Shown here: one piece after another, positions 1 to 7,438 of the stretch
Layout of the letters: each line of letters begins with the position of its first letter
How positions within the stretch are numbered: the first letter of the stretch is position 1
Source of the DNA: CAYYMD01 sp964472875
GTDB taxonomy: Bacteria > Planctomycetota > Phycisphaerae > SM23-33
Length of the DNA stretch: 28,429 nt
Assembly: GCA_964472875.1 (NCBI GenBank)
Contig: CAYYMD010000039.1
Location: 1-28,429 of the forward strand
Direction of reading: 5' to 3'
The notes under the pieces: model-generated
Told to the model about the DNA's origin: nothing
What the model saw: only the letters and a program-made list of their open reading frames with translations
Databases searched by the model: none
Position numbers and translations under genes: made by a program

Positions 1-64
1 CGGGGGCTTACTAAAATCACAAACGCGGCCGTGTCTGACAAATCTGCGCGCGCAGGAGTAGGGC

Positions 65-98
65 GTGTCCCGATTCATCGGGATTGCACGCGGGACAC
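65..98. repeat. Inverted repeat downstream of the MBL hydrolase
   Basis: GTGTCCCG (65-72) pairs with CGGGACAC (91-98). A competing inner hairpin, CCCGA/TCGGG with loop TTCA, shares the left arm. It lies just past the 3' end of the minus-strand hydrolase gene and could act as a 3' stem-loop, but no T-run follows on either strand, so a classical intrinsic terminator is not shown. I see no gene in positions 1-115. Confidence 0.35.
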
Positions 99-115
99 AT
101 CCTACACACTCCGTC

Positions 116-892
116 CTATAAATTCCCGCCGCGCATGGCGGATATGACCATTTCGATGTTATTGTGGTGTTTCCAGTCCGCCAGCCGCCACCAGTGGCGC
201 ATGTCCCTGGGGACGGAGAGTTTCTGCAGTATACGGTCTTTGGATTTGCCTTTTTTCAGGGCGCCGTTGACGGATGAGACCAGCCATTCCACGTAGCGCG
301 TGAAGCGCCGCAACTGATCCGCGGAGCACAGCGGCCCGTGGCCGGGGACGACCACGGCCGGGTCCAGTTCGATCATCTTTGCGTAGTAATCCGTCAGCCG
401 CTGCAGCGTCGTCTGCCGCAGCCGGCCGGTCACCGGTAAAAGCCCCCAGCCGAACAGGTCGCCGGTGAAAAGCACGCGGTCGTCGGGGAACCACACCACG
501 CAGTCGTCGTCGGTGTGGCAGCCGTTCATCGCCAGCATGAGCAGGTTACGCGTTTCGCCGGCGAGCCGCTTGCCGTCAGGGGGGATATCCGCCGTGCGCA
601 TGTTCACGACTTCGGCAGAGTATTCCTTCTCGAACGCCTTGTTAAGCGCCACGTGGTCGTGGTGCGTGTGCGTGTTGAGCACGTAGCGGACGGGCACGTC
701 GCCGAGCGTGCGGCCGATGGCTTCGAAGACCTCATCCTTCTTGCTGCGGTGCTCAAGGGCGTCGATAACCACGGCCCAGCCGCCCATGTCCGCCCAGGCG
801 ATGTTGTCTATCTCCTGGCGGATGTGCAGGCCGTCGGCGGCCTCGATGAGTTTCGGCGTCTCGGGGGGAAGTTTTGTTTTGTCGTCGGTCAA
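116..892 (-). CDS. MBL-fold metallo-hydrolase
   Basis: A 258-residue metallo-beta-lactamase-fold hydrolase, probably cytoplasmic because no signal peptide is visible. The metal-binding motif HTHHDH is at residues 75-80. Further ligands fit H126 (GCHTDDD), D145 (LFTGDLF) and H185 (VPGHGPL), so both metal sites look intact. The layout resembles SoxH/glyoxalase-II-like MBL proteins; the substrate cannot be told. The start is TTG at 892-890, chosen because AAGGAG (906-901) lies 8 nt upstream and no in-frame ATG fits. An out-of-frame ATG-ATG-GTT-TGA overlaps this start, so the TTG and the TGA share two bases. The gene is divergent from dnaN, about 280 bp apart. Confidence 0.85.
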   Translation of the reverse strand: MTDDKTKLPPETPKLIEAADGLHIRQEIDNIAWADMGGWAVVIDALEHRSKKDEVFEAIGRTLGDVPVRYVLNTHTHHDHVALNKAFEKEYSAEVVNMRTADIPPDGKRLAGETRNLLMLAMNGCHTDDDCVVWFPDDRVLFTGDLFGWGLLPVTGRLRQTTLQRLTDYYAKMIELDPAVVVPGHGPLCSADQLRRFTRYVEWLVSSVNGALKKGKSKDRILQKLSVPRDMRHWWRLADWKHHNNIEMVISAMRGGNL

Positions 893-1013
893 ACCATCAT
901 CTCCTTAATATTATATCCGGCGCGGGCTCTCAGCGCTCCATTCGCGTGCGGCTTTCCCGCATGTCGCAGTTTACCGGCGCGTGGGTTGCGGATGAAAGAA
1001 TTTTAACGCGCTC

Positions 1014-1042
1014 TTGCAAAGCGGCGGCCGTATTCGTATAAC
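1014..1042 (+). promoter_or_regulatory. Predicted sigma-70 promoter for dnaN
   Basis: TTGCAA (1014-1019), a 17-bp spacer, then TATAAC (1037-1042). Transcription would start near 1049, leaving a 5' UTR of about 120 nt before dnaN. I looked for DnaA boxes in this gap and found none. Confidence 0.5.
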
Positions 1043-1171
1043 GGCTGCGTTCTGAGTTATAACCGGCCCGCGGATGTAAGGCGGGCATAGTCGGTGCGCC
1101 CCGTCGGCGAACACCTGCACATGCAAGAGACAAAGGTCACTCGCGGCGGGGGCCCAAAAGGAAGGTGCGCT

Positions 1172-2278
1172 ATGAAGGTAGTAGTGCAAACTGCGGCAAT
1201 GCGGGAAGCATTGAATCTCGCCGGCAGCACTGTAGCTGCCAGGACCCCCAAACCGGTGCTCCAGTGCGTCAAGTTGCAGGCATCGGACAACACCCTCACG
1301 CTTTTGAGCACGGACCTCGAGGCCGGATGCCGGTACCAGATTACCGCCGTGCAGGTGGAGGAGGAAGGCGAGGCGCTTGCCCCGGCCGAGCGGATTAACG
1401 GCATCGTCCGCGAGTCGGCCGACGACGAGGCGCTGACGCTGCAGACCGAGAAGCAGACCCTCCACGTCAAAGGCGGCGGCACGCACTTCAAGGTCTTCGG
1501 CTACGACCCGGGCGAGTACCCCGAGGTGGCCGACTTCGACGGCGACGGCGACCTGAAGGTCTCGGCCGAGATGCTGGGCGGGATGATAGAAAAGACCCTG
1601 TTCGCCACGGCCAAGGCGCACAGCCACTACGCCATCTCCGGCGTGCTGTGGGAGGCCGAGGGCAAGAAACTCAAGCTCGTGGCCACGGACGGCCATCGCC
1701 TGGCGCTGGTAAACGGCGCGGCCGCGGGACAGGTCAGCAAGAAGGTCAACGCGATAGTGCCCACCAAGATGATGGGGCTGCTGTCGCGACTGATTGCCGC
1801 CGGCGCCGGCGAGGAGACATTTGAGGTGAAGGTGCAGGAGAACCAGGTCCTCGTCCGCACGGCGCGTGCGATACTGGTCAGCACGCTTGTCCAGGGCAAC
1901 TTCCCCAAGTACCAGGACGTCATTCCCAAGCAGACCACCTGCAAGGCGGAAGTCAAAACGGCCCAGTTCGAGCATCGTCTCCGCCAGGCGGCCCTGCTGA
2001 CCGACGAGGAATCGCGCGGCGTGAAGTTCGGTTTCGCCCCCGAGCAGCTGACGCTGTCGAGCCGCTCGCCCGAGACCGGCGAGGCCGAGGTGACCTGCCC
2101 GATAGAATACGACGGCGAGGAGATGGACATCGCCTTCAACCCGGCCTTCCTGCTGGATGCGCTTCGCGTGGCCGAGGCCGACAGCGTCACGCTGGAGATG
2201 AACGCCTCCAACAAGCCGGCTCTGATGAAGGCCGGCGGCGATTTCCAGTACGTGCTGATGCCGGTGGAGCTGGGCTGA
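1172..2278 (+). CDS. dnaN: DNA polymerase III beta subunit (sliding clamp)
   Basis: A 368-residue sliding clamp that tethers DNA polymerase III to DNA. It begins MKVVVQTAAMREALNLAG, typical of domain 1. The stretch HYAISGVLWEAEG followed by LVATDGHRLALV is the hallmark of domain 2, and the protein ends with the family-typical QYVLMPVELG. Length matches the family (about 366). The ATG at 1172 is chosen over an upstream in-frame ATG at 1094 because the extra 26 residues do not fit the family and GGAAGG lies about 6 nt upstream. A DciA-like gene follows 113 bp downstream on the same strand. dnaA and recF are not visible here, so dnaN is not in the classical dnaA-dnaN-recF order within this window. 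Confidence 0.97.
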   Translation: MKVVVQTAAMREALNLAGSTVAARTPKPVLQCVKLQASDNTLTLLSTDLEAGCRYQITAVQVEEEGEALAPAERINGIVRESADDEALTLQTEKQTLHVKGGGTHFKVFGYDPGEYPEVADFDGDGDLKVSAEMLGGMIEKTLFATAKAHSHYAISGVLWEAEGKKLKLVATDGHRLALVNGAAAGQVSKKVNAIVPTKMMGLLSRLIAAGAGEETFEVKVQENQVLVRTARAILVSTLVQGNFPKYQDVIPKQTTCKAEVKTAQFEHRLRQAALLTDEESRGVKFGFAPEQLTLSSRSPETGEAEVTCPIEYDGEEMDIAFNPAFLLDALRVAEADSVTLEMNASNKPALMKAGGDFQYVLMPVELG

Positions 2279-2391
2279 GGCGCCCGCGGCCGGACGGTCG
2301 GGTTCAAGAAATTCTGTTGAAGGAGTCGATTTAATTGTTAGTTTCGAACTTCGCTTTTTGAAATTCAGGAAAACATGTTAGCAGCACAACC

Positions 2392-2772
2392 ATGAACGAC
2401 GCACAACTGCAGACGATATGGCAACAGCGGCGGATGAAAGGCGGGGTGGTGCCTCTGGCGGGCCCGCTTTCGATGCTGATGAAATACACCATCGGCAGGA
2501 AGGTGCGGCGCGTGGGAGAACTTGCGGAGATTTGGGACGAACTCGTCCCGGATGAAATCCGGGGGCACACGGCGCTGGAGAATTTTTCGCGCGGCACGCT
2601 GACGGTAATGGTAGACTCGGCCCCGCACCGGTACCAGCTTCAGACGCTGCTGTCGGGCGGACTCACCGACGAGATAAGGCAGCGTTTCGGCGGCGCGCTG
2701 AACAAAATCCGCACTATTCCGGGGCAGTTTTATTCCGTGGACATATCCGGCCGGCAGAGGTACGAATTTTAA
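2392..2772 (+). CDS. dciA: DUF721/DciA-like protein, probable replicative helicase loader/operator
   Basis: A 126-residue protein with the DUF721 (DciA) pattern: a basic N-terminus, LAEIWDELVPDEIRGHT at about residues 44-60, NFSRGTLTVMVDSAPHRYQL, and a closing GALNKIRTIPGQF segment. DciA proteins help load DnaB helicase in bacteria without DnaC/DnaI. Its position after dnaN fits replication. The ATG at 2392 has no good ribosome binding site directly upstream. Instead a seven-codon reading frame (2375-2395, preceded by AGGA) ends in a TGA overlapping this ATG, so translation by coupling is possible. The family call rests on the overall pattern, not on catalytic residues. Confidence 0.75.
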   Translation: MNDAQLQTIWQQRRMKGGVVPLAGPLSMLMKYTIGRKVRRVGELAEIWDELVPDEIRGHTALENFSRGTLTVMVDSAPHRYQLQTLLSGGLTDEIRQRFGGALNKIRTIPGQFYSVDISGRQRYEF

Positions 2773-2775
2773 TCG

Positions 2776-2802
2776 TTCGCCGGGCCGGGCGTCGGCGAAT
2801 TT
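2776..2802 (+). terminator. Weak stem-loop after the dciA-like gene
   Basis: TTCGCCG (2776-2782) pairs perfectly with CGGCGAA (2793-2799) around a GC-rich 10-nt loop and is followed by only three Ts. It could end the dnaN/dciA transcript, but the short T-run makes this weak. Confidence 0.35.
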
Positions 2803-2814
2803 ACGGTTCATTTC

Positions 2815-2843
2815 TTGCAACCGGCGGCGGCAGGTTTCATAAT
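2815..2843 (+). promoter_or_regulatory. Predicted sigma-70 promoter for the MTAP-like gene
   Basis: TTGCAA (2815-2820), a 17-bp spacer, then CATAAT (2838-2843). The -35 is identical to that proposed for dnaN. Transcription would start near 2850, about 40 nt before the ATG. Confidence 0.5.
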
Positions 2844-2890
2844 GTCAATCGACATCCGTCATTTACGGACACTGCAATTGGCATAAACAG

Positions 2891-3781
2891 ATGACAACTG
2901 AGCAGATAACCACCGCGTGTATCGTCGGCGGCGACATTTACCACCGTCTCGACGAAAAATATATCCCCGGCGAGAAGATCAAATCTCCGCACACGCCTTT
3001 CGGCGACAGTGGTGATATATACATTGTGCAGCGCGACGGGCGGCGGTTCTATCTGCTGGCGCGTTACGGCGCGGGAGAAGGCCCGGCCGCGTGCGAGCAC
3101 GACTGCCGGGCGAATATCTATGCCCTGCGCGAGCTGGGCGTGAAGACCGTCCTCGGCTGGACGCCGGCAAGGGCGGCCACGCGAAACCTGTCCGTCGGCG
3201 ACCTGGTGATACCGTCGGACCTGATTGACTTCACCACGCGCGGAGGCGGCAGTTTCTTCGAACGTTCGGCCCTGGGATGCCTCAGGGAGTTTCCCGTATT
3301 TTGCACGAATTTGCGGCCGGCGGCCCAGGATGTGATGGAAAATCTCAAACTGCCCTGCCGCCCCGGCGGCGTGGTGGCGGTTACGGACGGGCCGCGCATG
3401 GCGACATCCGCGGAGGTCCGCATGTTCACCACCTGCGGCGCGTCGATGCTCACTCACGCCATAGCGCCGGAGGTATTCCTGGCGTGCGAACTTCAGATGT
3501 GCTACGCCGCGGTGTGTTACGTGTCCGGCTACGCCGAGACCGGCAGCACACATAAGCCGTTCCATTCAACGGGACTTTTCGGCCGGGAGATGGACGACCC
3601 CGCCGCAAAATGGCGGCAGGTGGTCTGCGACGACATGCTGGATGTCGTGGCGGGGGTCTTCAAGGAGGCGCAGGCGACGGAAAAGAACTGTTCGTGCGGC
3701 CGGGCGATGGAGGAAATGAAAAACACGTTCAATCTTCCCGACGACTGGCGCGAATGGTTCGACCCGGCCGGTCATAAATAA
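2891..3781 (+). CDS. MTAP/PNP-family (nucleoside phosphorylase fold) protein with altered active site
   Basis: A 296-residue protein whose layout follows methylthioadenosine phosphorylase / class II purine nucleoside phosphorylase: an IVGGDIY start (residues 11-17), TPFGDSGDIY (35-44), CRANIYALRELGVKTVLG (72-89), VTDGPRMATSAE (164-175) and IAPEVFLACELQMCYAAV (191-208). Key residues differ from working enzymes. The phosphate-binding RHG is RYG (58-60), the usual GPRF is GPRM, and the base-recognising TDYD-type segment is replaced by SGYAETG (212-218). It may use another substrate or have lost catalysis. No other methionine-salvage gene is nearby. A Cys-containing tail (NCSCGRAMEEM, 266-276) extends past the core. 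No clear ribosome binding site precedes the ATG. Confidence 0.7.
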   Translation: MTTEQITTACIVGGDIYHRLDEKYIPGEKIKSPHTPFGDSGDIYIVQRDGRRFYLLARYGAGEGPAACEHDCRANIYALRELGVKTVLGWTPARAATRNLSVGDLVIPSDLIDFTTRGGGSFFERSALGCLREFPVFCTNLRPAAQDVMENLKLPCRPGGVVAVTDGPRMATSAEVRMFTTCGASMLTHAIAPEVFLACELQMCYAAVCYVSGYAETGSTHKPFHSTGLFGREMDDPAAKWRQVVCDDMLDVVAGVFKEAQATEKNCSCGRAMEEMKNTFNLPDDWREWFDPAGHK

Positions 3782-3808
3782 CACGCCGACAACCGCGGCG
3801 ACGGTTCG

Positions 3809-4516
3809 TTAATATGACTGTTCCGGCTCGTCTTCCAGGAGGCCCAGTTCGACAAGCGCCAGTCTGGCGGCCTGCTGCTCGGCCTGTTTTTTGTTCCTGC
3901 CCCATGCATAGGGAAAATTCCGCTCGCCGATTCGCACGGCTATCTTGAAGCATTTGTCGTGGGCGGGGCCTTTTTCGTCCATGAGGATGTATTCCGGCAT
4001 GGCGCTGAAGTAGCCCTGGCTTTCCTCCTGCAGGAGCGATTTGTAATTCCGATAGTGCTGCGACTGGCGGGCCTCTTCTATGTGCGGGCGGACCTGTTTG
4101 AGTATGAAATCGCGGGCGGCGGCGTATCCGCCGTCGAGGTAAATCGCGCCTATGACGGCCTCGAACACGGCCGCGATGATCGACTGCGGCAGCGCGCTGA
4201 TTTCGTCGAGCCCCTTGCCGAGCATCAGCAAATCCGCCAGACCCATACTTGCGGCTATCTGCGCGCATCGCCGCCTCGAGACCACCGTGGACTTTATTTT
4301 TGTCATCTGGCCCTCGAGAAGATCTTCGTGCCGGCGGTATAGGTCTTCACAAACCGCCATGCCCAGGACGGCGTCGCCGAGGAATTCCAGTCGCTCGTTG
4401 CTCTCAAAGCGCGACGGCGTAACCGAGGCGTGCGTAAGCGCAAGCGACAGCAGGTCCGGATTTTTAAATTCGTATCCGATAACCTTATAGCATTTTTTCA
4501 GTTCGGCTTTTTTCAT
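3809..4516 (-). CDS. rnc: Ribonuclease III
   Basis: A double-stranded-RNA endonuclease that processes rRNA precursors and structured mRNAs. Numbered from the ATG at 4516 it has 235 residues, the usual length. The signature NERLEFLGDAVLG is at 40-52, the second catalytic acid is E119 in FEAVIGAIYLD, and a double-stranded RNA-binding domain spans about 157-226 (NYKSLLQEESQ through KKQAEQQAARLAL). In-frame starts further upstream (ATG at 4570, TTG at 4576) would add 18-20 residues unlike the family and place a perfect palindrome inside the gene, so the ATG at 4516 is preferred. No strong ribosome binding site is seen at any of them. The gene is convergent with the MTAP-like gene and divergent from murI. 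Confidence 0.95.
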   Translation of the reverse strand: MKKAELKKCYKVIGYEFKNPDLLSLALTHASVTPSRFESNERLEFLGDAVLGMAVCEDLYRRHEDLLEGQMTKIKSTVVSRRRCAQIAASMGLADLLMLGKGLDEISALPQSIIAAVFEAVIGAIYLDGGYAAARDFILKQVRPHIEEARQSQHYRNYKSLLQEESQGYFSAMPEYILMDEKGPAHDKCFKIAVRIGERNFPYAWGRNKKQAEQQAARLALVELGLLEDEPEQSY

Positions 4517-4542
4517 TGCATGTGCTGACTGTGCATATAAAC

Positions 4543-4561
4543 ACACTGCCGACGGCAGTGT
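4543..4561. promoter_or_regulatory. Perfect 19-bp palindrome upstream of rnc (candidate operator or 5' UTR hairpin)
   Basis: ACACTGCCG-A-CGGCAGTGT is a perfect inverted repeat with 9-bp arms around one base. Read on the minus strand, weak promoter-like hexamers TTTAAC and TTTATA flank it with an 18-bp spacer, so the palindrome would fill the promoter spacer. It could be a repressor site. It would be coding DNA if rnc started at 4570. Confidence 0.4.
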
Positions 4562-4659
4562 TAAATTCATGTGCAACGCCGTAACATAATACTTCCGCCG
4601 GCCCGGTTACGCCAGTATATCGAAAAAGTCGCGTATCGCCACCGGTATCGAGGCGCGTG

Positions 4660-4688
4660 TTGCCTGGCACGGTGTTAAGTGATAACCT
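4660..4688 (+). promoter_or_regulatory. Weak candidate promoter for the murI operon
   Basis: TTGCCT (4660-4665), a 17-bp spacer, then TAACCT (4683-4688), 29 bp before the murI start. The -10 is poor, so this is tentative. Confidence 0.25.
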
Positions 4689-4717
4689 CTTGTCTGCTGT
4701 TTACAGGCGGCGGATTC

Positions 4718-5548
4718 ATGAAAGACAGACCGATATGCGTGTTCGATTCCGGACTGGGCGGGCTGACCGTCGTCCGCGAGATACAGGCGGCCATGCCCGC
4801 CGAGGACGTGGTTTACCTGGGCGACACCGCCCGCGTGCCGTACGGGATAAAATCGCTGGACACGGTCCGCCGGTTCGCGCTGGAGGATGCGTCGTTCCTG
4901 CTGCGGTTCTCGCCCAAACTCGTGGTGGTGGCCTGCAACACGGCCTCGGCCGCGGCGTGGGAGCAGATTCGCGACTACTGCCCCGTAGAGGTGGTGGACG
5001 TTATTCATCCCGGCGCTGCCGCCGCCGTTGACGCCACCGACGGGGCAATCGGCGTGGTGGGGACAGAGGCGACCATCCACTCCGGCGCATACACGCGGGC
5101 GATACTCGAAATCGCGCCCGGCCGGGAAGTCATCGCCCGGCCCTGCCCGCTGCTGGTGCCTATCGTCGAGGAGGGGCGTAGCCAGGAAGACCCCATCGTC
5201 CTGAAGGTCCTGGGCGAATATCTGAACGAACTTCAGCGCCGCCGCCCCGGGGCGCTGATACTCGGCTGCACGCATTATCCGCTGCTTTCCGGCGCAATAT
5301 CCAAACTTATGGGGCCGGATGTGGAACTGGTCAGTTCGGCCCTGGCGGCCGCCGAGACGGTGCGCCGGCGATTGCAGGAACAAAATCTGCAATCCGCCAC
5401 GGGTGCACGGGGGCGACTGGAGTGTTATACTACCGGTAATCCGAGCCGATTCGCGGAACTTGCCGGGCGTTTCGCCGGCAGGGACATCGCAGGCGTCAAA
5501 CAGGTCGGCACGGATGAACTTGCGGAATCTTTCATCACAGAGGGCTGA
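4718..5548 (+). CDS. murI: Glutamate racemase
   Basis: Converts L-glutamate to D-glutamate for peptidoglycan. It has 276 residues from the ATG at 4718. The N-terminal VFDSGLGGLTV is at 8-18, the first catalytic cysteine is C73 in ACNTAS, the second is C184 in GCTHYPLL, and YLGDTARVPYG (33-43) is a further family motif. An in-frame upstream start at 4679 would add 13 residues before the motif that normally opens the protein, so it is not used. The gene is first in a same-strand cluster with a HEAT-repeat lipoprotein (2 bp downstream) and an alcohol dehydrogenase. Its presence indicates a peptidoglycan-making bacterium, of interest because planctomycetes were once thought to lack the polymer. 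Confidence 0.96.
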   Translation: MKDRPICVFDSGLGGLTVVREIQAAMPAEDVVYLGDTARVPYGIKSLDTVRRFALEDASFLLRFSPKLVVVACNTASAAAWEQIRDYCPVEVVDVIHPGAAAAVDATDGAIGVVGTEATIHSGAYTRAILEIAPGREVIARPCPLLVPIVEEGRSQEDPIVLKVLGEYLNELQRRRPGALILGCTHYPLLSGAISKLMGPDVELVSSALAAAETVRRRLQEQNLQSATGARGRLECYTTGNPSRFAELAGRFAGRDIAGVKQVGTDELAESFITEG

Positions 5549-5550
5549 AT

Positions 5551-6429
5551 ATGTCGGCGCCAGGTAAAATGTGGAAAATTTCGGCGTGTATGTTCATTGC
5601 GGCCGCGGTCCTCGGCGGCTGCGAGAAAATGAACGTCAAAAAAGAGAAAGGCATCCCGATTTCGCTTTTTGACAAGCCGTCCGCCAAGGAACAGGTTGAC
5701 ATGGCCTTCGACCCCGACGACGCCGACAGGCGGCGCAAGGGCATTATCCTTCTGTCGGACAATGACTGGGGCCTGCAGGAGCCGTACCTGGAAGGTTACG
5801 CCACCGTTCTGCGGACCGACAACAACAAGTTCGTCCGATGCGCCGCGGTCAGGGCGCTCGGCAGGGCCGGGCCCGCCGCGAAAAAATATCTGGAGGACGT
5901 GGTAAACGCGCTGGCGGATGAGGCCGAGTGTGTGCGTGCAGACGCGGCCGAGGCGCTGTCGCGCGTCCGGGGCGAGGAGGCAATCGGTCCGTTGTGCCTG
6001 CACGCCACCAACGACAATTCGACGGATGTGAGAATCGCCTGTGCAAGGACGCTCAGGCATTACCGCCACGAACAGGCCGTAAAGACGCTCATCTCATGCC
6101 TGCGCGACCCGGCTTTCGGAGTGCGATATAAAGCACATGAGTCGCTGGTGGAGATGGCCGGCTGGGATGTGGGATGGGACCCCGAGGACTGGTCGACGGC
6201 CACTTCCGGCGGCCTGCCCGAAGACAAACCCGAAACAGATAAACCGTGGTGGGACTGGATGGGCGTAACCGAAGAAGAAGAAAAGGCCCCGCCCGAAAAA
6301 GAAACACCCGCAGAAAAACCAGCCCCGCAAACACAACCCGCCGGCTCCGGCGATCCATCCGAGGAGCCGGCCGGCAAAAGGCCCTGGTGGGACTGGATGG
6401 GCGTTACCGAAGAGAAAAAGAACAAGTAA
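5551..6429 (+). CDS. HEAT-repeat lipoprotein with duplicated Trp-rich C-terminal motif
   Basis: A 292-residue predicted lipoprotein. A short basic N-terminus and hydrophobic stretch lead to a lipobox (AVLGGC) with the lipidated Cys at 24. Residues about 55-205 are helical HEAT-like repeats (VRCAAVRALGRAGPAA, VRADAAEALSRVRG, VRIACARTLRHYRHEQAV, VRYKAHESLVEMAG). The C-terminus is a Pro/Glu/Lys-rich linker with two copies of PWWDWMGVTEE (232-242 and 278-288). Function is unknown; HEAT repeats usually bind proteins, so an envelope scaffold is plausible. It starts 2 bp after the murI stop, with GAGGG upstream, so it is probably co-translated with murI. No enzyme motif is seen. Confidence 0.85.
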   Translation: MSAPGKMWKISACMFIAAAVLGGCEKMNVKKEKGIPISLFDKPSAKEQVDMAFDPDDADRRRKGIILLSDNDWGLQEPYLEGYATVLRTDNNKFVRCAAVRALGRAGPAAKKYLEDVVNALADEAECVRADAAEALSRVRGEEAIGPLCLHATNDNSTDVRIACARTLRHYRHEQAVKTLISCLRDPAFGVRYKAHESLVEMAGWDVGWDPEDWSTATSGGLPEDKPETDKPWWDWMGVTEEEEKAPPEKETPAEKPAPQTQPAGSGDPSEEPAGKRPWWDWMGVTEEKKNK

Positions 6430-6458
6430 CCCGCCCGCGCCGATTACGGAGGTTTTAC

Positions 6459-7418
6459 ATGAAGGCGGTGGTATTCGACGGAAAATCCGCTTCTTACAAA
6501 GAGCATCCCTCGCCGCAACGCCGCCGCGGCGAAGCGGTGGTGAAGGTGCACCTGGCCGGCGTGTGCAGCACCGACCTGGAGATACTCAAGGGCTACATGA
6601 ACTTCCGCGGCGTAATGGGGCATGAATTCGTCGGCCGCGTAGCCGACGGGCCGAAACGCTGGATGGACAAGCGCGTCGTGGCCGAGATTAACTGCGTCTG
6701 CGGGCGGTGCGAGGTGTGCCGCCGCGGCCTGGCCAATCACTGCCCCAACCGCACCGTTCTGGGCATAGACGGGCGGGACGGCGTGTTCGCCGAATACGTG
6801 GCCGTGCCGGTGAGGAACCTCCACCACGTGCCGCGTAGCGTCAGCAACGAACAGGCGGTGATGGTGGAGCCGCTGGCGGCCGCGTTTGAGATAATCGAGC
6901 AGGTGCGTCCGGACAGGCGTCGCCACAAAGTCGTCGTGCTGGGCGACGGCCGAATGGGGCAGTTAATCTCCCGCGTGCTGCGGCCGCATGCAAAGCAAAT
7001 GCTGCTGGTCGGCAGGCATCGGGAGAAACTGCAACTGGCCGAAAGGCAGTCCATATCAACCGCACACGTTGACGATTTTGCACCCGCCGGCGATGCGGAC
7101 CTGGTGGTCGAGGCCACCGGAAGCACCGCAGGGATTAACCTGGCCATAGGCGCGGTGCGGCCGAGGGGAACCATCGTCCTCAAGAGCACCACCGCAGGCG
7201 GCGAAGAACTCAACCTCGCCCCGGTTGTGGTAAACGAGGTCACCATTGTCGGCTCGCGGTGCGGGCCGTTTGAGCGGGCGACAGATGCGCTTAAACAGGG
7301 TCGCGTGGAGGTGACGGACCTCATAACCGCCCGTTTCCCGCTGGCCGAGGCCGTGACCGCCATGCAGGCCGCCAAAAAACCAGATGAGATTAAGGTCCTT
7401 CTGGATGTGGAATCGTAA
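6459..7418 (+). CDS. Zinc-dependent alcohol dehydrogenase (MDR superfamily)
   Basis: A 319-residue medium-chain dehydrogenase, an NAD(P)-dependent oxidoreductase. Catalytic-zinc ligands fit C36 (GVCSTD) and H55-E56 (GHE), with E137 (VEPLA) as a possible third. The structural zinc set is C81, C84, C87 and C95. The Rossmann glycine motif is GDGRMG (162-167). The ATG at 6459 is chosen because GGAGG lies 6-7 nt upstream; the frame stays open back to 6246, overlapping the upstream gene, but that part is an Arg-rich shadow. It is slightly shorter than most of the family (about 340). It follows the HEAT lipoprotein by 29 bp. The substrate is not predictable, though threonine/sorbitol dehydrogenase-like enzymes are the nearest in pattern. 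Confidence 0.92.
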   Translation: MKAVVFDGKSASYKEHPSPQRRRGEAVVKVHLAGVCSTDLEILKGYMNFRGVMGHEFVGRVADGPKRWMDKRVVAEINCVCGRCEVCRRGLANHCPNRTVLGIDGRDGVFAEYVAVPVRNLHHVPRSVSNEQAVMVEPLAAAFEIIEQVRPDRRRHKVVVLGDGRMGQLISRVLRPHAKQMLLVGRHREKLQLAERQSISTAHVDDFAPAGDADLVVEATGSTAGINLAIGAVRPRGTIVLKSTTAGGEELNLAPVVVNEVTIVGSRCGPFERATDALKQGRVEVTDLITARFPLAEAVTAMQAAKKPDEIKVLLDVES

Positions 7419-7438
7419 ATCGCCGCCTGCCGCTGCGT

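Noticed and set aside
893..1171. Chromosome origin next to dnaN
   Set aside because: No DnaA boxes or AT-rich unwinding element were found in the gap, and dnaA is not adjacent.
1094..1171. Upstream in-frame start for dnaN
   Set aside because: The extra 26 residues do not resemble the family, while the ATG at 1172 has a ribosome binding site.
6246..6458. N-terminal extension of the alcohol dehydrogenase
   Set aside because: It is an Arg-rich out-of-frame reading of the lipoprotein gene, and GGAGG precedes the ATG at 6459.
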